From Symbiodinium natans (Eukaryota > Sar > Dinophyceae > Suessiales > Symbiodiniaceae): 64,000 nucleotides of DNA. A program made the position numbers and the translations under genes. Location: NCBI GenBank assembly GCA_905221605.1, contig CAJNDS010002759.1:181926-245925 (forward strand), in the 5' to 3' direction. How positions within the stretch are numbered: position 1 is the stretch's first letter; each line of letters starts with the position of its first letter. The notes under the pieces are model-generated. The model did not search any database and had not been told where the DNA came from. It saw only the letters and a list, made by a program, of their open reading frames with translations. Shown piece after piece: positions 43,053 to 54,000 of the stretch.

Positions 43053-44960
43053 AACAGAGTGCAGAGACTAGCGCTGAAGCTTATGGACTTCGAATGGCCT
43101 TGAGTTCGGGGTATCCCCGCCAGCCATACCAGACAGTAAATCGTTGACGTCGAAACCGCTACCTGGAATGGCGCTTCGTTTGCTAGGTGCGCGACACGCC
43201 TGTGAGCTACATCAACCCCGCCGGCTCCTCTGGTTCTTGCACTCCTTTTTGTTATGTTGCAGGGTACTTGTTGCGCAGGACGGTGTTGCCTCCCTCCCTC
43301 CTCTCCCCGCTTGGGCCTCCTGCGGTTGTGCGGCTCGGTACTGTGAAAATGCGTTGTTGAAACAGGCATGTAACTTGCGGTTTCTGTTAGGCGGACATGT
43401 TCCTGGACTGGCGTGTGGTTGCGTACAGGGAGAGGTGACGTAGGACGTAGGATTCGGATTGGGCCAAGTTTGGGGGGGCGCACGACCTGTCACTCGTGTA
43501 GAATCATGTCCCACCTCAGACAATGTACTCCGCAAGCACTCGAAAACGCATGCGAAGCACCTCCCAGAGGTTGACCGGAACTTGTTCAACCAGGTCTTTA
43601 GCCAGAGTGGGCCTCAGTTGCTTAAGGGCTCCACGGCTTCAGGGGGAAAGCGACAGTGAGGTGAGATGTGGAGCGTCTTTCGGCCTCAGGCCGTACACCC
43701 TGAACTACCCGAAGCTTTCGCCAAGGCTCACAGAAACTGGCGAGCTCGCAGTGGAACGACTGGGAGAGGGGCGTGGGGCCCAGTTCGGGTTGATGGGTAG
43801 CTTGCAGCCACAAATCGGTGCGATCGCCCCTGAGCCCATCCTTCCAGGCTGGAGATGCTCGAGGGCCCGGGTCCTGGCATTTCCCTTGACTTTTGGACCT
43901 TTCACATGCGTGACGGAGGCTGGCAAAACTCGAGCTCTTCCGACCCGGGTTTGTGAAAACACAAAAGGGGCCTCAGTCCCACCCAAAAAAAACCAAAGCC
44001 TTTGTGACGTCGAAGGAGAGCCGAGCACGTGAGCCGGACATCGGTCCCAAGCCACAGTGACCCAGAGTCCCCCAAGTGCAGAAATCATAAAGGCACACCT
44101 AAGAATCAAGATGTTAATTGTTTGTGTACATGTTTTGGCTCGGCCATTTGCCGTATGAGGTGCCGGCGTCGATAAAGGGCCCGTGCCTGAGGCAGCGTTT
44201 CGGCTTTGGCTCCCAGCATGGTTTGAGCATGTTTCAGCAGTACCGGCATCATGTCAGGAGGCATGTGGCACGACAACGCTATAGTTGATAATGCAAGCTA
44301 AGAGCCGTCAGCAGTGCAAGCTGTCCACACAGCGCACTTCTTGGGTATCGCACCACCATATCCCGTCTTCTGTGTGCCAGGAACTCTTTGGGTCAGGCTG
44401 CAGGGCCGCGGCACACCGGTTGAATAGACCCTCGTGACTTTTTTGGTGCCTCAGTGAAGTGGCTAGTTTTGGGGCCGTATCAGCGGGCGTGCAGGCGAGG
44501 ATCACGCTCAAAAAAGCACAGGCTCCGCCAACAAGTAGGGGGTGAGGCCCGGTGAGGCTTTCCATTCAAGTTTCTGAGGGGCTTAGAACACCTCAAAAGT
44601 CAGCAGCTTCATGGGTGAAACCCTTAGAATCTACAAAACCCTCAGTCCTGCAGTAAGACTTCGTGCCAACTCGCTTTGGGCCTCAGAAGCTGCGCAGCCA
44701 GGCTCGAAGCCCCTAAAACGCTGCCTTGCAGCCTCTGCAGGACCCCATTTCCTTCACGGCCTCCAAGAAGATTCACTTCTACAGGGGCGGTTGGATGTTT
44801 TCTGAAAACGGGCTCCAAAAATGAAAGTCTTCCGTGCGGGATAGGGCCGCGAAGAATCGATTTTTTAATTCAGGTGGCTTTAATTTATCACTTGCAGTGA
44901 ATCGGGCGCCTCAGCATCGCTTGTCACTTCGCATTTCAAGAGCCCGAACCTCAACCTCTA
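43053..44960. other. Stretch without a convincing gene
   Basis: A weak piece at about 42978-43052 (RFTLPGGCDEKARLAVLK then stop) and another near 43540-43655 (LPEVDRNLFNQVFSQSG) look faintly coding. Otherwise no feature, repeat or RNA gene is supported. Confidence 0.28.
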
Positions 44961-44966
44961 AACTAA

Positions 44967-45141
44967 GGTGGATCAAGGAGATTCTCCGTGACGAGTTCAA
45001 TGGTAGGCGCGCCATCGGTCCGGAAAGTCTGCTTGCTTTGAGGGCAAAGCTTTCGAGAGTTCGGGGGCCCTCTTGCGGAGGTCTATACTGGACAAGTCTG
45101 ACTTCTACGACTTCGTGAACATGCGTCGTGCCTTATGTTAG
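44967..45141 (+). CDS. Last two exons of an unidentified gene
   Basis: Exon 44967-45006 reads WIKEILRDEFNG and ends two bases into a codon at a GC donor (GGTAG^GC). After a 74-base intron (45007-45080), the terminal exon 45081-45141 completes an Arg codon and reads SILDKSDFYDFVNMRRALC before TAG. Phase and composition agree. Reading straight through the donor gives a different tail that is less protein-like. Family unknown. Confidence 0.42.
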
Positions 45142-45269
45142 TCCCAGGCCCAAACCAAGCCCACAGCGTTTCGGGCCTCATCTGCGGGCTCGGAAATTGT
45201 GGAGTCAAAGGAATCGGCCATGGCATCTGTTCCTCATCATCTCTGTTCCTGTAGAGGAAATTTAGAGGC

Positions 45270-45458
45270 TTGCCAAACAACTCGCTTCCACGCACCGCGA
45301 CTCTTTCGTCAAAACGGTTTTGTAAGTTAAGTCAACGTTGCGAGTCGACCGGCCTGGCGCCCGAAAACCTGCAAAGCCTGTTGCAGTTTGTTTGCGGTGC
45401 CCCCTTGAGGTTCTTAAGAGGGTCCCGGTTTCCGGGATGTCCGAAGTTCTTAAAGTAA
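45270..45458 (+). CDS. Small ORF or exon (62 aa), unknown
   Basis: Open from about 45270 to TAA ending at 45458. The coding-like core is ESTGLAPENLQSLLQFVCGA with a basic C-terminus. It follows closely on the 45.1 kb terminal exon. Not recognised. Confidence 0.25.
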   Translation: MPNNSLPRTATLSSKRFCKLSQRCESTGLAPENLQSLLQFVCGAPLRFLRGSRFPGCPKFLK

Positions 45459-45914
45459 CATGACTTTTGCGCCCCCCCGCACTGGTAGGTCAGGCCCCCT
45501 TCCCAGATCTTCCCGGCACGTGGAACTTCAGGTTTACATGCAAAAATCCTCCCAACGAGCCTTTGGCCCCTGCCGGGAAAGGGGGGAGGGTGGGGGTGAT
45601 TAATGTTCCTAAAGCTTTCGAAGCCTTACACCCCACCTGACCTGGGTTCGTCCCAGTTGTGGCGACTACCAAGCCTGGCAGACTCCACAAAACCGAACAG
45701 GAAACCCTGAAACCCGACAGCCCACCCTGCTGCTAGCAAAAGCAAGACCCAGGTATCGCCACCAGCGCTACACTTTCATGTGGCAGATCTTTAGTGAGGC
45801 TCTCGAGCCGGCTGCGGAATTTTTTTAGGGGTTAAGTCAACAAACTTTACGAGTAGTGAGAGGTATGGTTGCTATTCGCTGCCAATTTCGTCAGCAGGGG
45901 GTCATGTAGGTGGG

Positions 45915-46200
45915 TGTTTCCGTCTGTAGGGTGCGGCAGGTGCATTTGTCGGGTGCATCTGCAGGGTGCCACAGGGTACCTGGCGCCCCTGAACCCTGCA
46001 GCCGGCCTGCACCCAACATCCAGCACACCTGCACCCGCTTAGCGCCCCAAAGCTAAATGTTCCGCGAAGCAGGTGGGGCAGTGTGCAAGCGCACAGGGAC
46101 CCTTCACACCCTGCACTGCAGCCTATAGACGCGCCCGCTGCGACCCAAAAGACGTCCCCGCTGCACCCTGTTGCGCGCCACAGCACCCTCTTACACCCCT
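45915..46200. repeat. Degenerate GCAGGGTGC / GCACCCTGC repeats
   Basis: Short units on the theme TGCAGGGTGC recur on the plus strand (about 45926-45990) and as the complement (about 45995-46175), giving an irregular inverted arrangement. Possibly a decayed repeat element; no open frame is credible. Confidence 0.4.
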
Positions 46201-46399
46201 TAACCTTTTAGAACATGAAGTGGAACATGAAGCTCCTCGAGCTTTGAGAAGGTCGAAGTTTTCAGAACCCTAAAAGGGCCGAAAAAGGGCAGAAAAGTGT
46301 CGAACAAAAAAAGATGCTTCCTCACGCTGCCAGCTTCTGAGCAGGTGGACCAAGACCACTCCCAGAGCGTGAGCCTCCAGGAGGTGGTCCGAACACTCA

Positions 46400-46580
46400 G
46401 AGAAAATTATATAAGAGAATGCTGTAAAACGTCGTAAGAGAAGAACATAGTAATCATACAGTAGTATAGTAAGAACGATAGTAAGATAATCATACAGTAG
46501 CAGTAACATATTAGAATAGAATCATAATATAGGATTATACAATAGTTCAACAGTATGATCATATAATAAGACAAGCGATA
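46400..46580. repeat. A/T-rich island with short repeats
   Basis: About 180 bp of A/T-rich DNA with repeated ATAGTA and AATCATACAGTAG units (two copies of the latter, about 36 bp apart). It stands out strongly from the GC-rich surroundings and has no coding potential. Confidence 0.7.
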
Positions 46581-46872
46581 AGGAAGCTGAAGGAAGCTGA
46601 AGGATGCCGGGGTGTCTTCTGAGGGGGCTTTGTACTTCGTGAGTTAGACTAAATAACCAACCGGGAACAGTCATACAAAGGGGAAGGGGAGGGAAGGTCT
46701 AGGGCTTGCGGTTGGGGACCAGCCAGCTGTGATTGCCATGCGTTTGGGTTCCCCCTTCAAACCTGACTTGCGAGACGTATCCGGCGCACTGGCTGCGCAT
46801 CTGTTGGGTCCTCCGCTGTAGATTCCACCCTGCCTCGAGGTCCAGCTTCTGGGTCGGCGCGGCATCACGCCA

Positions 46873-47224
46873 GGGGCTCAGACGCTGGAAGAAAGGATGT
46901 CAGCGGTTCTCGGGCGGGGGCCCTGAGCCTTGGCCCCTCTGTCCTTCACCCCGTCTGCTCTCGTGGAAGAAGAGGTTGTGGGCGATCCATGGCTCGGCAG
47001 CTGCAGAACTGTTGAGATCCGATCGACCACCAACTGAATTCAATTTGGCTGACACACGGAAACGGTGGGGTCGACGGATACAGGCCTTGTGTGCCTGTCT
47101 GGAACAATCTGCATTGGGTGAATTGCTTTGGCCCAGGCCGGTTGTCAGCTGTGTGGAGCGGATCTTCCGAGAGGTCACAGGCACTCGACCCTTCCAGATT
47201 TTCTCAGTTCTCAGGGTGGTTTAA
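46873..47224 (+). CDS. Probable exon or ORF end, unknown protein
   Basis: Part of a frame open from 46733 without a useful ATG. The downstream part is coding-like: SWKKRLWAIHGSAAAELLRS, PPTEFNLADTRKRWGRRIQA, LCACLEQSALGELLWPRPVV, ending VTGTRPFQIFSVLRVV at a stop. Helical, basic/Leu-rich. No family recognised. Likely the last exon of a gene. Confidence 0.35.
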
Positions 47225-47506
47225 GGGGTAGTTTTATTGCTTAGCACCCTCGATGTGTTCCGCTGGCCCATGTGCCTTCGCAAATGTCGTGACAGGTAGA
47301 TTGCAGAATCGATTGTGCTACAACATCTCACCTGAGATTGATCAGCGTCCAAAATCTTTGCAAGGACTCAAGTGAGGCGCCTTGATTAATACATAGAAAT
47401 AGGTTTTAGCCGGTTCCATCCTTGCATCCAGCTGCCTTGCCTCAGAGCTCGTTGAAGAGCCCAAGCATCACACAGTAGTTTGGGAGTGCTGCATGTGCCC
47501 GGTCAG

Positions 47507-48234
47507 GCGAGAATGGGCTGCGAGACCTGACGTTTGAGGAGTCGGCAGCTCATTGTCTCGAAGTGCCACTTCTCGGCGAAGATGTGAAAACACGCATTCG
47601 CTGTTCCTCCTTCTCAGGCACACAGGCAATCTTGTTCTTTGATTTGACTCATTTCATGAAGCCTCAACCCCACAACAGATGCATGTGCTTGTTAGGTTTG
47701 TCAAGATCTACGATGTGGTCCAAGCGCGTGCCGGATTCTCCGAGTATGACCTGGTGAGGCCACATGCTTCTGGGCTTCTTGCTCGGGGTATCCCGGGATA
47801 TATATATATATAGGTAGATTCAGGATCTTGCCATGTGGGCAGGTTGAAGAAAGTTTGGAGCCGCTATGACAGCGATGGCAACCAAACGCTATCCGTGCGG
47901 CAGCTGAGCAGTGGGTTGTTTGTGGGTTGTTTTGGCAAGGGTCTGGGGTTTCCACAATGGCAGTGCACACTACTTGCGGTTGAGTCAGTTGAGCTGTGAG
48001 GTTGTTGCGATGCTGTAGCCGCTCTGCCTGGACATCAGACATGTGCCTATCGAACGCATGCACGTAATCCTTCTACTTAACCGCAGCACCCCGAAGGCTG
48101 CTAGATGATCCCAACTGCCAAATTTTTTATTCCAAACGAGATGTTTACACACTTCATGGAAAATCGGCCGACCTCGGTAGGCCGCACTGCGCTCCCCCAA
48201 GTGTCCTTCCTTGGAGCCAGCTCAAGCCCTTAAG
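47507..48234 (+). CDS. EF-hand protein gene, at least three linked exons
   Basis: Exon 47507-47625 (acceptor GGTCAG): ENGLRDLTFEESAAHCLEVP then LLGEDVKTRIRCSSFSGTQ, GC donor. Exon 47679-47753 (acceptor CACAACAG): MHVLVRFVKIYDVVQARAGF then SEYDL. With a GA donor two bases later (CTGGT^GA) it joins in phase to an exon from 47843 (acceptor GTGGGCAG), reading LKKVWSRYDSDGNQTLSVRQ. This is an EF-hand loop with Asp at positions 1 and 3. A GT donor at about 47918 is possible. A likely last exon near 48140-48234 reads MFTHFMENRPTS and ends TAA. The 'K-VW-x-YD' approach to the EF-hand resembles the C-terminal region of voltage-gated cation channels, which is only a hint. (TA)n at 47799-47812 lies in the intron. 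Confidence 0.48.
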
Positions 48235-49015
48235 CCTTGAGGCCCCCGAGTCCCTTCGAAGCCTTCAAGTGCCCCCCCGCCATGGCCCCGAGCTATGCAG
48301 AGCCCGAAGCAAGGGACCGGACCACAGCTGGGCGGGGGAGGGTATTCGACTTCCTTTAAATGACTTCTTTGTGGCCTTGTATTGATGCCTGCTTGGGTTG
48401 TCTGGCTTGGTTTCCGGGTGCTTTCAAGACGGCTGTCATGGTTTTGGGGCTGAAGGTTAAGTCCGGGGCCACCTCCCTGCAAGCTTGGCCGCACTGGCCT
48501 CGGTAAGGAAGCCCCTCGTCGAGTTCCGGACACTGACCAGCGCGGCAGCTTGGTGCACACAAGGAGTTCGACGTCTTCTGGTACGGATCGGGGACCGGCG
48601 TCTGAAGTTGAACCCCAGAACCACTGCAAAAAGCTCCAAACCCTGAAAGGGACGGATTCAAAACACCTTGCGGCACCTTTGTAAAACAACCATGCAACGA
48701 CAAAGGGGAAGTAGCAGCCGGATAAGCTCAAAAGGCTTCTCGAACCACACAGACCCGCAACACAACGCAACAATCCGGAACACACAACCCATGCAAAGGT
48801 TCTGCCAGATGTCTCTGCCGGCCTTGATGAGGCGCATAGGAGTTCCAGTCAGAATGTTGTATAGGGTTCAGGCTATTGCAGTCCATGAACTTGGAGCAGG
48901 GGGCCATTGTCGCTGAAAACATGAGAGGCTTTCGGAGTTGTGCTGAGGACACGAAGGTTTTGGGAGTAAGTCTGATGCAGCAAAAACGGCAAGTCCAATA
49001 TTCTAGCTTGTGCAG

Positions 49016-49205
49016 ATCACGGCCATCATCGTCGGTGCTTCGATCGCTGCTGCAGGCATGCTGGCTGAATCATACATCTTAGCTGTAGCAGTACATATTT
49101 GCCACATCCTTCCACGGGCCCGTTTAGAACACTTTAGAGTCTTGGTCGGAGAAGCAATCAGCATGGGTTTGCCGACTTGCATTCTGCCCGTACGATTTGG
49201 TCATT
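49016..49205 (+). CDS. Exon with one membrane helix, unknown protein
   Basis: After GCTTGTGCAG: ITAIIVGASIAAAGMLAESY then ILAVAVHICHILP, strongly hydrophobic with small residues, as in a transmembrane helix. Then HFRVLVGEAISMGLPTCILP and a stop at about 49203-49205. An organelle or membrane protein is likely. Not identified. Confidence 0.35.
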
Positions 49206-49775
49206 GACGGTCTGCTGTTTTAACCGTTTAGCCTCTAGGCAAAGCTGCGAGAGCTTGCCCAAGTCCACCATCACTTTGAGGAACCCGACTCGGCAACGTC
49301 TGCGTTTGGGACCATGGCGTACCATGGCAGCACCAGGCATCATGACACCTTCGCAATGTGGGGCTTCGGCCGGCCTTTGGGGATCCAGGCTTTGGCTTAA
49401 GCTTGTGCAAAAGAGCGTTGACATTAATGCCAGCTCTCGAGCCAACATGTACCATGGTTGTGAAGTTGCAAAATGTTGTAGATTGTTGGGGCTTGCCCCT
49501 GCTCTGCTACACAACGCTAGAGACTCGCGGCGGCCGGCCTGAGGGCGGCACATGTGGCGGGCATTTACACTTCAAGAGTACCTTTCGGAGCTAACTCAGT
49601 CTAGAACCTGGTCTGGCCAGTGGTCGTGTGCAGGGAGGTCAGGATAAAGGAGAATCTTGGAAATGGGTGAAGCGAAGTGCCAAGCTATCGAATGCTGCTT
49701 ATACCCGAGGTCACCAACGTACGGACTCTTGGCAGAATCCTTTTTACGTTTGCACTGTGTGACTTTTTGCCACAT

Positions 49776-49920
49776 CGATGATGGTGACGACGACGACGAT
49801 GACGGCGGCGGCGGCGGTGGTGGTGCTGGTGCTGGTGCTGGTGCTGGTGCTGGTGCTGGTGCTGGTGCTGGTGCTGGTGGTGGGGGCGGCGGCGGCGGTG
49901 GTGGTGGTGGCGGGTGGTGA
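49776..49920. repeat. Triplet/hexamer repeat: (GAC)n, (GGC)n, (GGTGCT)n
   Basis: A GATGGTGACGACGACG start grades into GGC repeats, then eleven or so GGTGCT units, then GGC/GGT. All six frames are open or nearly so: plus frames give poly-Asp/Gly/Gly-Ala and poly-Val-Leu, minus frames give poly-Pro-Ala and poly-His-Gln. No flanking sequence shows it belongs to a gene. Confidence 0.9.
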
Positions 49921-50316
49921 GTGGTGGATGGTGTGGGCAATGTTCTGCGTGTTGGTTCTTCTTGAAGTAAGTCACATTGGCTGGGCTATTCAGGACACTC
50001 CGACTGTTTGGGGGTACAGACCAGGTCCCTCTTTAAGGTCAAATCGTCCGAGTGTCGTAAGAAAATCCCGCACGGCGCGCCTCAGCGTACAACGACGCCT
50101 TGGCAGGCAGCCACATCTTTATGGTTCAAGGAAGTTCAAGGTACGCATGATACACCCGAAATCAAGTCGCGAACTCACTTCAGCATCCGTCTAGGAGCCC
50201 GCTCCCGTCCCGGAAAGCAATGTCGAGCACCTTCTTCCTCCAACCCCAAAGCAGAGTACAGCGAAATGGTCTGACGAGCAAGGGATGACCATGTCACCGC
50301 CGACTGTGCCGACCAT

Positions 50317-50616
50317 AAATGCGGAGCGACATCATTGTATGCCTCAGCACACGAAATTGCCCGCAGGAATGGTCTTGCCTTTGGCGCGTACAATGTTTTT
50401 GAAAGTTGGAAACATGCAAAGCGCAGGACAACCGTGTTGTTCTTCTCACAGCCTGAGAAAACCAGGAAAACAATCACGAAAGAACATGGGTGTCAAATCG
50501 TTAGTGGTTGTTGGCCGTCGAACAAAGCCGCTCAAGAAAACAAACATGCAAAAAAAGTCTGGAGGACGATTTCTATAAGTACCTTTTTTTTGGGCCTCAG
50601 CCATAAGAAAACATGA
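50317..50616 (+). CDS. Probable terminal exon, unknown protein
   Basis: About 98 codons, with the clearest stretch LYASAHEIARRNGLAFGAYN then VFESWKHAKRRTTVLFFSQP, a Lys/Thr-rich segment, and KAAQENKHAKKVWRTISIST ending at TGA near 50614-50616. Protein-like and basic. A competing overlapping frame (50285-50578, starting MSPPTVP) is less convincing. No family recognised. Confidence 0.38.
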   Translation, partial: KCGATSLYASAHEIARRNGLAFGAYNVFESWKHAKRRTTVLFFSQPEKTRKTITKEHGCQIVSGCWPSNKAAQENKHAKKVWRTISISTFFLGLSHKKT

Positions 50617-51078
50617 GTTTGTGCAGAAAAGGCCTTTCTTTTACTTGTAATAGTAATCATAAGTGTTTGCGTATGTTTATGCTTCGACTAGTACTCTTTT
50701 CCTCCTTATGTCTCTTCATGTCCTGATTCCTACTCGCTGCCACTGCCATATGGGCCATGGCCATATCTCATGTAAATTCATGTTGTAAACCTTCTCCTAT
50801 CATGCATCTTGCGCGTGAAGTTTGTTAGCAATACTACCGTGAACGGTGCTCAGGAAGATACCGATGGGCACCTCATGCATACATGAGCCTGTGGCTGCAA
50901 TGAGCTTCTCCAGGGCTCCGACCAGGGTTTTCAGATTGCAGGTCTTGGGAGCAAAAGTGTGGAGGTCAAAGTTTCGGCGGCCTCCACCTCTACACATCTT
51001 GAACCATTCGAACCATTCATTCAGTCATGCAGCATGCAGGCAATTCGTCTTCACGCCCCGACACAACTGTTCACGTTT

Positions 51079-54000
51079 AGAGCCGTGCAACAACAATACC
51101 TCAAAGAAGCCCCGTCTCAGTCACTGGCGGTGGATTCAGATGGCCTGTTCGTGGCAGCCGGGGCGGGCGACGGCCGCATCACAGTTTGGCCTCTAGGCGC
51201 CACAAGGGCTCGAGACGGCTGCAGGGTTTTGTGTTTTGCGTTGCATGTAAGTCGATGAGAGGAAGGCTGTGCATGGTAGCACATGGTGGCAGACTGGACA
51301 TCTACGTGGTCTGGGCCACTGCTACTTTTGCAGGCAACAGCACGGAGCCGTGGGTCGCGGAGCACTCTCGCCAGACGCTGCGGCTGCAAGCTTGGAGCAC
51401 TGAATCTTGTGTTGGATTCGGGGTCGCTTTCGGGATGGTAAACCAGACGAGACCATGCGAAGGAAGGTTTGCAGGAAATCTAGGGGTGCCATCCGCCCAT
51501 GGTGTAGGTCCAATAGGCACTTGCATTGCAAAACTAAGCCCAAAGCCCCTTCTGAACTTGGAGGCCCATCCATGGGCTGGCTTTGGCTCCGACTTTCGCA
51601 ACGCAGAAGGCCTGCCTCGTCCAGCCCCGACAGGGTTGAAGCCACTTGCCGGGTTGGGTGCCACGTTGCCGCGTCCCTGCTATTGGGGAGCCGGGTCCAA
51701 GAAGCAAAACACCGCTGCTGCAGGACACTTTCGCTTTGTGCGCGGGTGGTGATGATGGCCGTTGCCTGCTCAGTTCAGAGCTGCTCATTGGCGGGTCTAT
51801 TGTTCAGAGGGCTGGTGTTGCAGGACACTGGTTCGGCTTGCAGTGGCTTCAGTAGAAGCAGTCCTGCGAGAAACTCGCAAATGAGACCCCGGTGATTTGG
51901 ATGGCCTTGGCCATATGGCCATATCACACAGGTAGGGGAGGACGCACACTGCCGTCGGCCATTCATCCTAGCATAAGGACCCGGCGCGGGGAACGGAGAG
52001 GTTTGCCAGCCTCTTGCAGAAGTGTGTACAGTTGCGAGGCTTGATCCTGCATCGGCGGACCTTCCTGGGTGGCCAGACGCTGCTGCATTCTGGGGAGGGA
52101 CAGATCTCCCAGGCCACCAGCGTTTGAGCTTTTGAAGGCTTGAGTTTCGGATTATGGAGGGCTACAGGGTAAGAACAAGTCATGGGTTGGCAGGCGTTGA
52201 AGGGCCAGCGGCTCAGGGCTTAAGGAGGTACATTCCAGCACAGCCATAGGGCAGCTCACCGACTCACGAAACGGATAGCGAAAATCAGCGCCCTCGCTCA
52301 GGCAACCTCCTACGTTAACGTAGCACAGCTCTTTCCTGCCTAGTTGTTTGCAGGATCGTGTGGCTCTTCAGGGTTCAGCTATGCCTTCCTCTAGCGACGA
52401 AGCGTCATTTGGCGTGAGGTGCGCTGGCGGACCTCCCTCATCGCTTGGGCGAACGAGAAAGGCGTGCTCTTCGCCCGACAAATCACTTGCAGTGACCTCG
52501 CTTCATCCGGGCCTGAGCGGCCAGAGCTCTTCTCAAGGAACCCCGCTAAGCCCCCAAAATAGCTGGCCATTGCGTTGGAGGCGTCAAAGTCTACAACACC
52601 GCTACCGGACAGAAGGCCACTCAGAGACATTGGCATGAGGAGGGTTGGGTTTAGTGTTCAGGGCCAGAGGTTGTGAGATTACACGCAGGCAGCTATTTGC
52701 AGGAAGAGGTTAGGGGGGTGCGTAGAAGATGGAGATTTCGTCGCTGCAATTGCAACACAAGATAAGATGCGCGAGTGGAGGAGGCACTGGAGGATTTGCA
52801 TGGATGCGCACGTTCGGGTGATTAGAGTTCAAGTTCCGGAAGCCATTCACACCTTGGAGGTCGTCTGCGATAGTCGAGGTCGGCTGGCTGGCTTGATTGA
52901 TGGCTCGCCATCAACTTTAACGGAACGATCTGGAATGCGACAGACATTGTAAAGTCTCAAAGTTCTGAGCACGAGGTGACCTACGTGCCCCGCCCCTCCG
53001 GAGCTGGGCGCGTGACTGGCCTCCTGTGGACCTCGGACGACCAGCTACTTGCCCAGCTACTTGCGAACATGTCGAGTCCAGAATGAGGTTTGAAGTCGAC
53101 GCAAAACGCCCCGAAAGTTTTTGGACACATGCCTCTTCGACTCTGTGGAGGCTCGCCATGGCGTGGTTCAACGTTGTGAAGCTGGCGGTCTTCCTCCCCA
53201 CGAGCGGGTCCAACATGTGCCTTGGGAGGGTTTTCGACCGAGACGGCGGGTATCGTGAGCTCCACTTGGAAGTGTAGCTGTTCATTCTCAGCAAGGGAAA
53301 CGCACCTTGTCGCTGTATCCATTGTGAACCGGAACCTGATTTTAATCATGACGTGATCAACGCTTGCGCCCTGGGATCAAAGCTTGATCGTGTCTTCTCT
53401 GGAAATTCTGGAAGCCGGGTTTTTGGCCAGAAGCGGTTTTTCTCATGCTGAGATTGTATCATGCGTAGACTTCGCAAATGTGCAGGCTCACTAGGTCCTG
53501 CAGGCTTTCCATCGCCACTGACTCAGTATCTCTGCCAGACTTTCCTCCCGTTTTGTCCAGGTATGCGGAGGTACGGCATGAGCTCGTATGCCAGGATACG
53601 TGCCCTGGCAAAGCAAGCGCTTTTCTGCGAAGCACGACAGCATGGCCATGCAAATCTGCAGAACCGACGAACTGCTTGCAGTGGAGCTGACCCCATTTAG
53701 ACTCACTTCAGGGTGTCAGACTCGTCTCAGAAACCTCCGGCTAGCTAACTCCATCCACAGTGTTCGCGTGCCTGCTGGGCCGGTGGCAAAAAAAATCTCC
53801 AGCCAACGAACCCCCGGCCCCCCCCCCACCAAAAACAAGAACAACCTTGCTGGTTCCACCGCGCAGAAGCCGCTGGCCGTTCCCCACAACCCCACAACCC
53901 CAGGATCCACGGCCTTGGGCTTGTTGGGCCCGAGACACTGAGCACGTTGGAAGTGGCAGCTGGAAGGCTCCTTAGAACGAAGGAAGATGCACGTCGAGCA

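Noticed and set aside
49596-49940. Minus-strand Pro-Ala / His-Gln repeat proteins
   Set aside because: Translations of the GGTGCT/GGC repeat; no conserved flanks.
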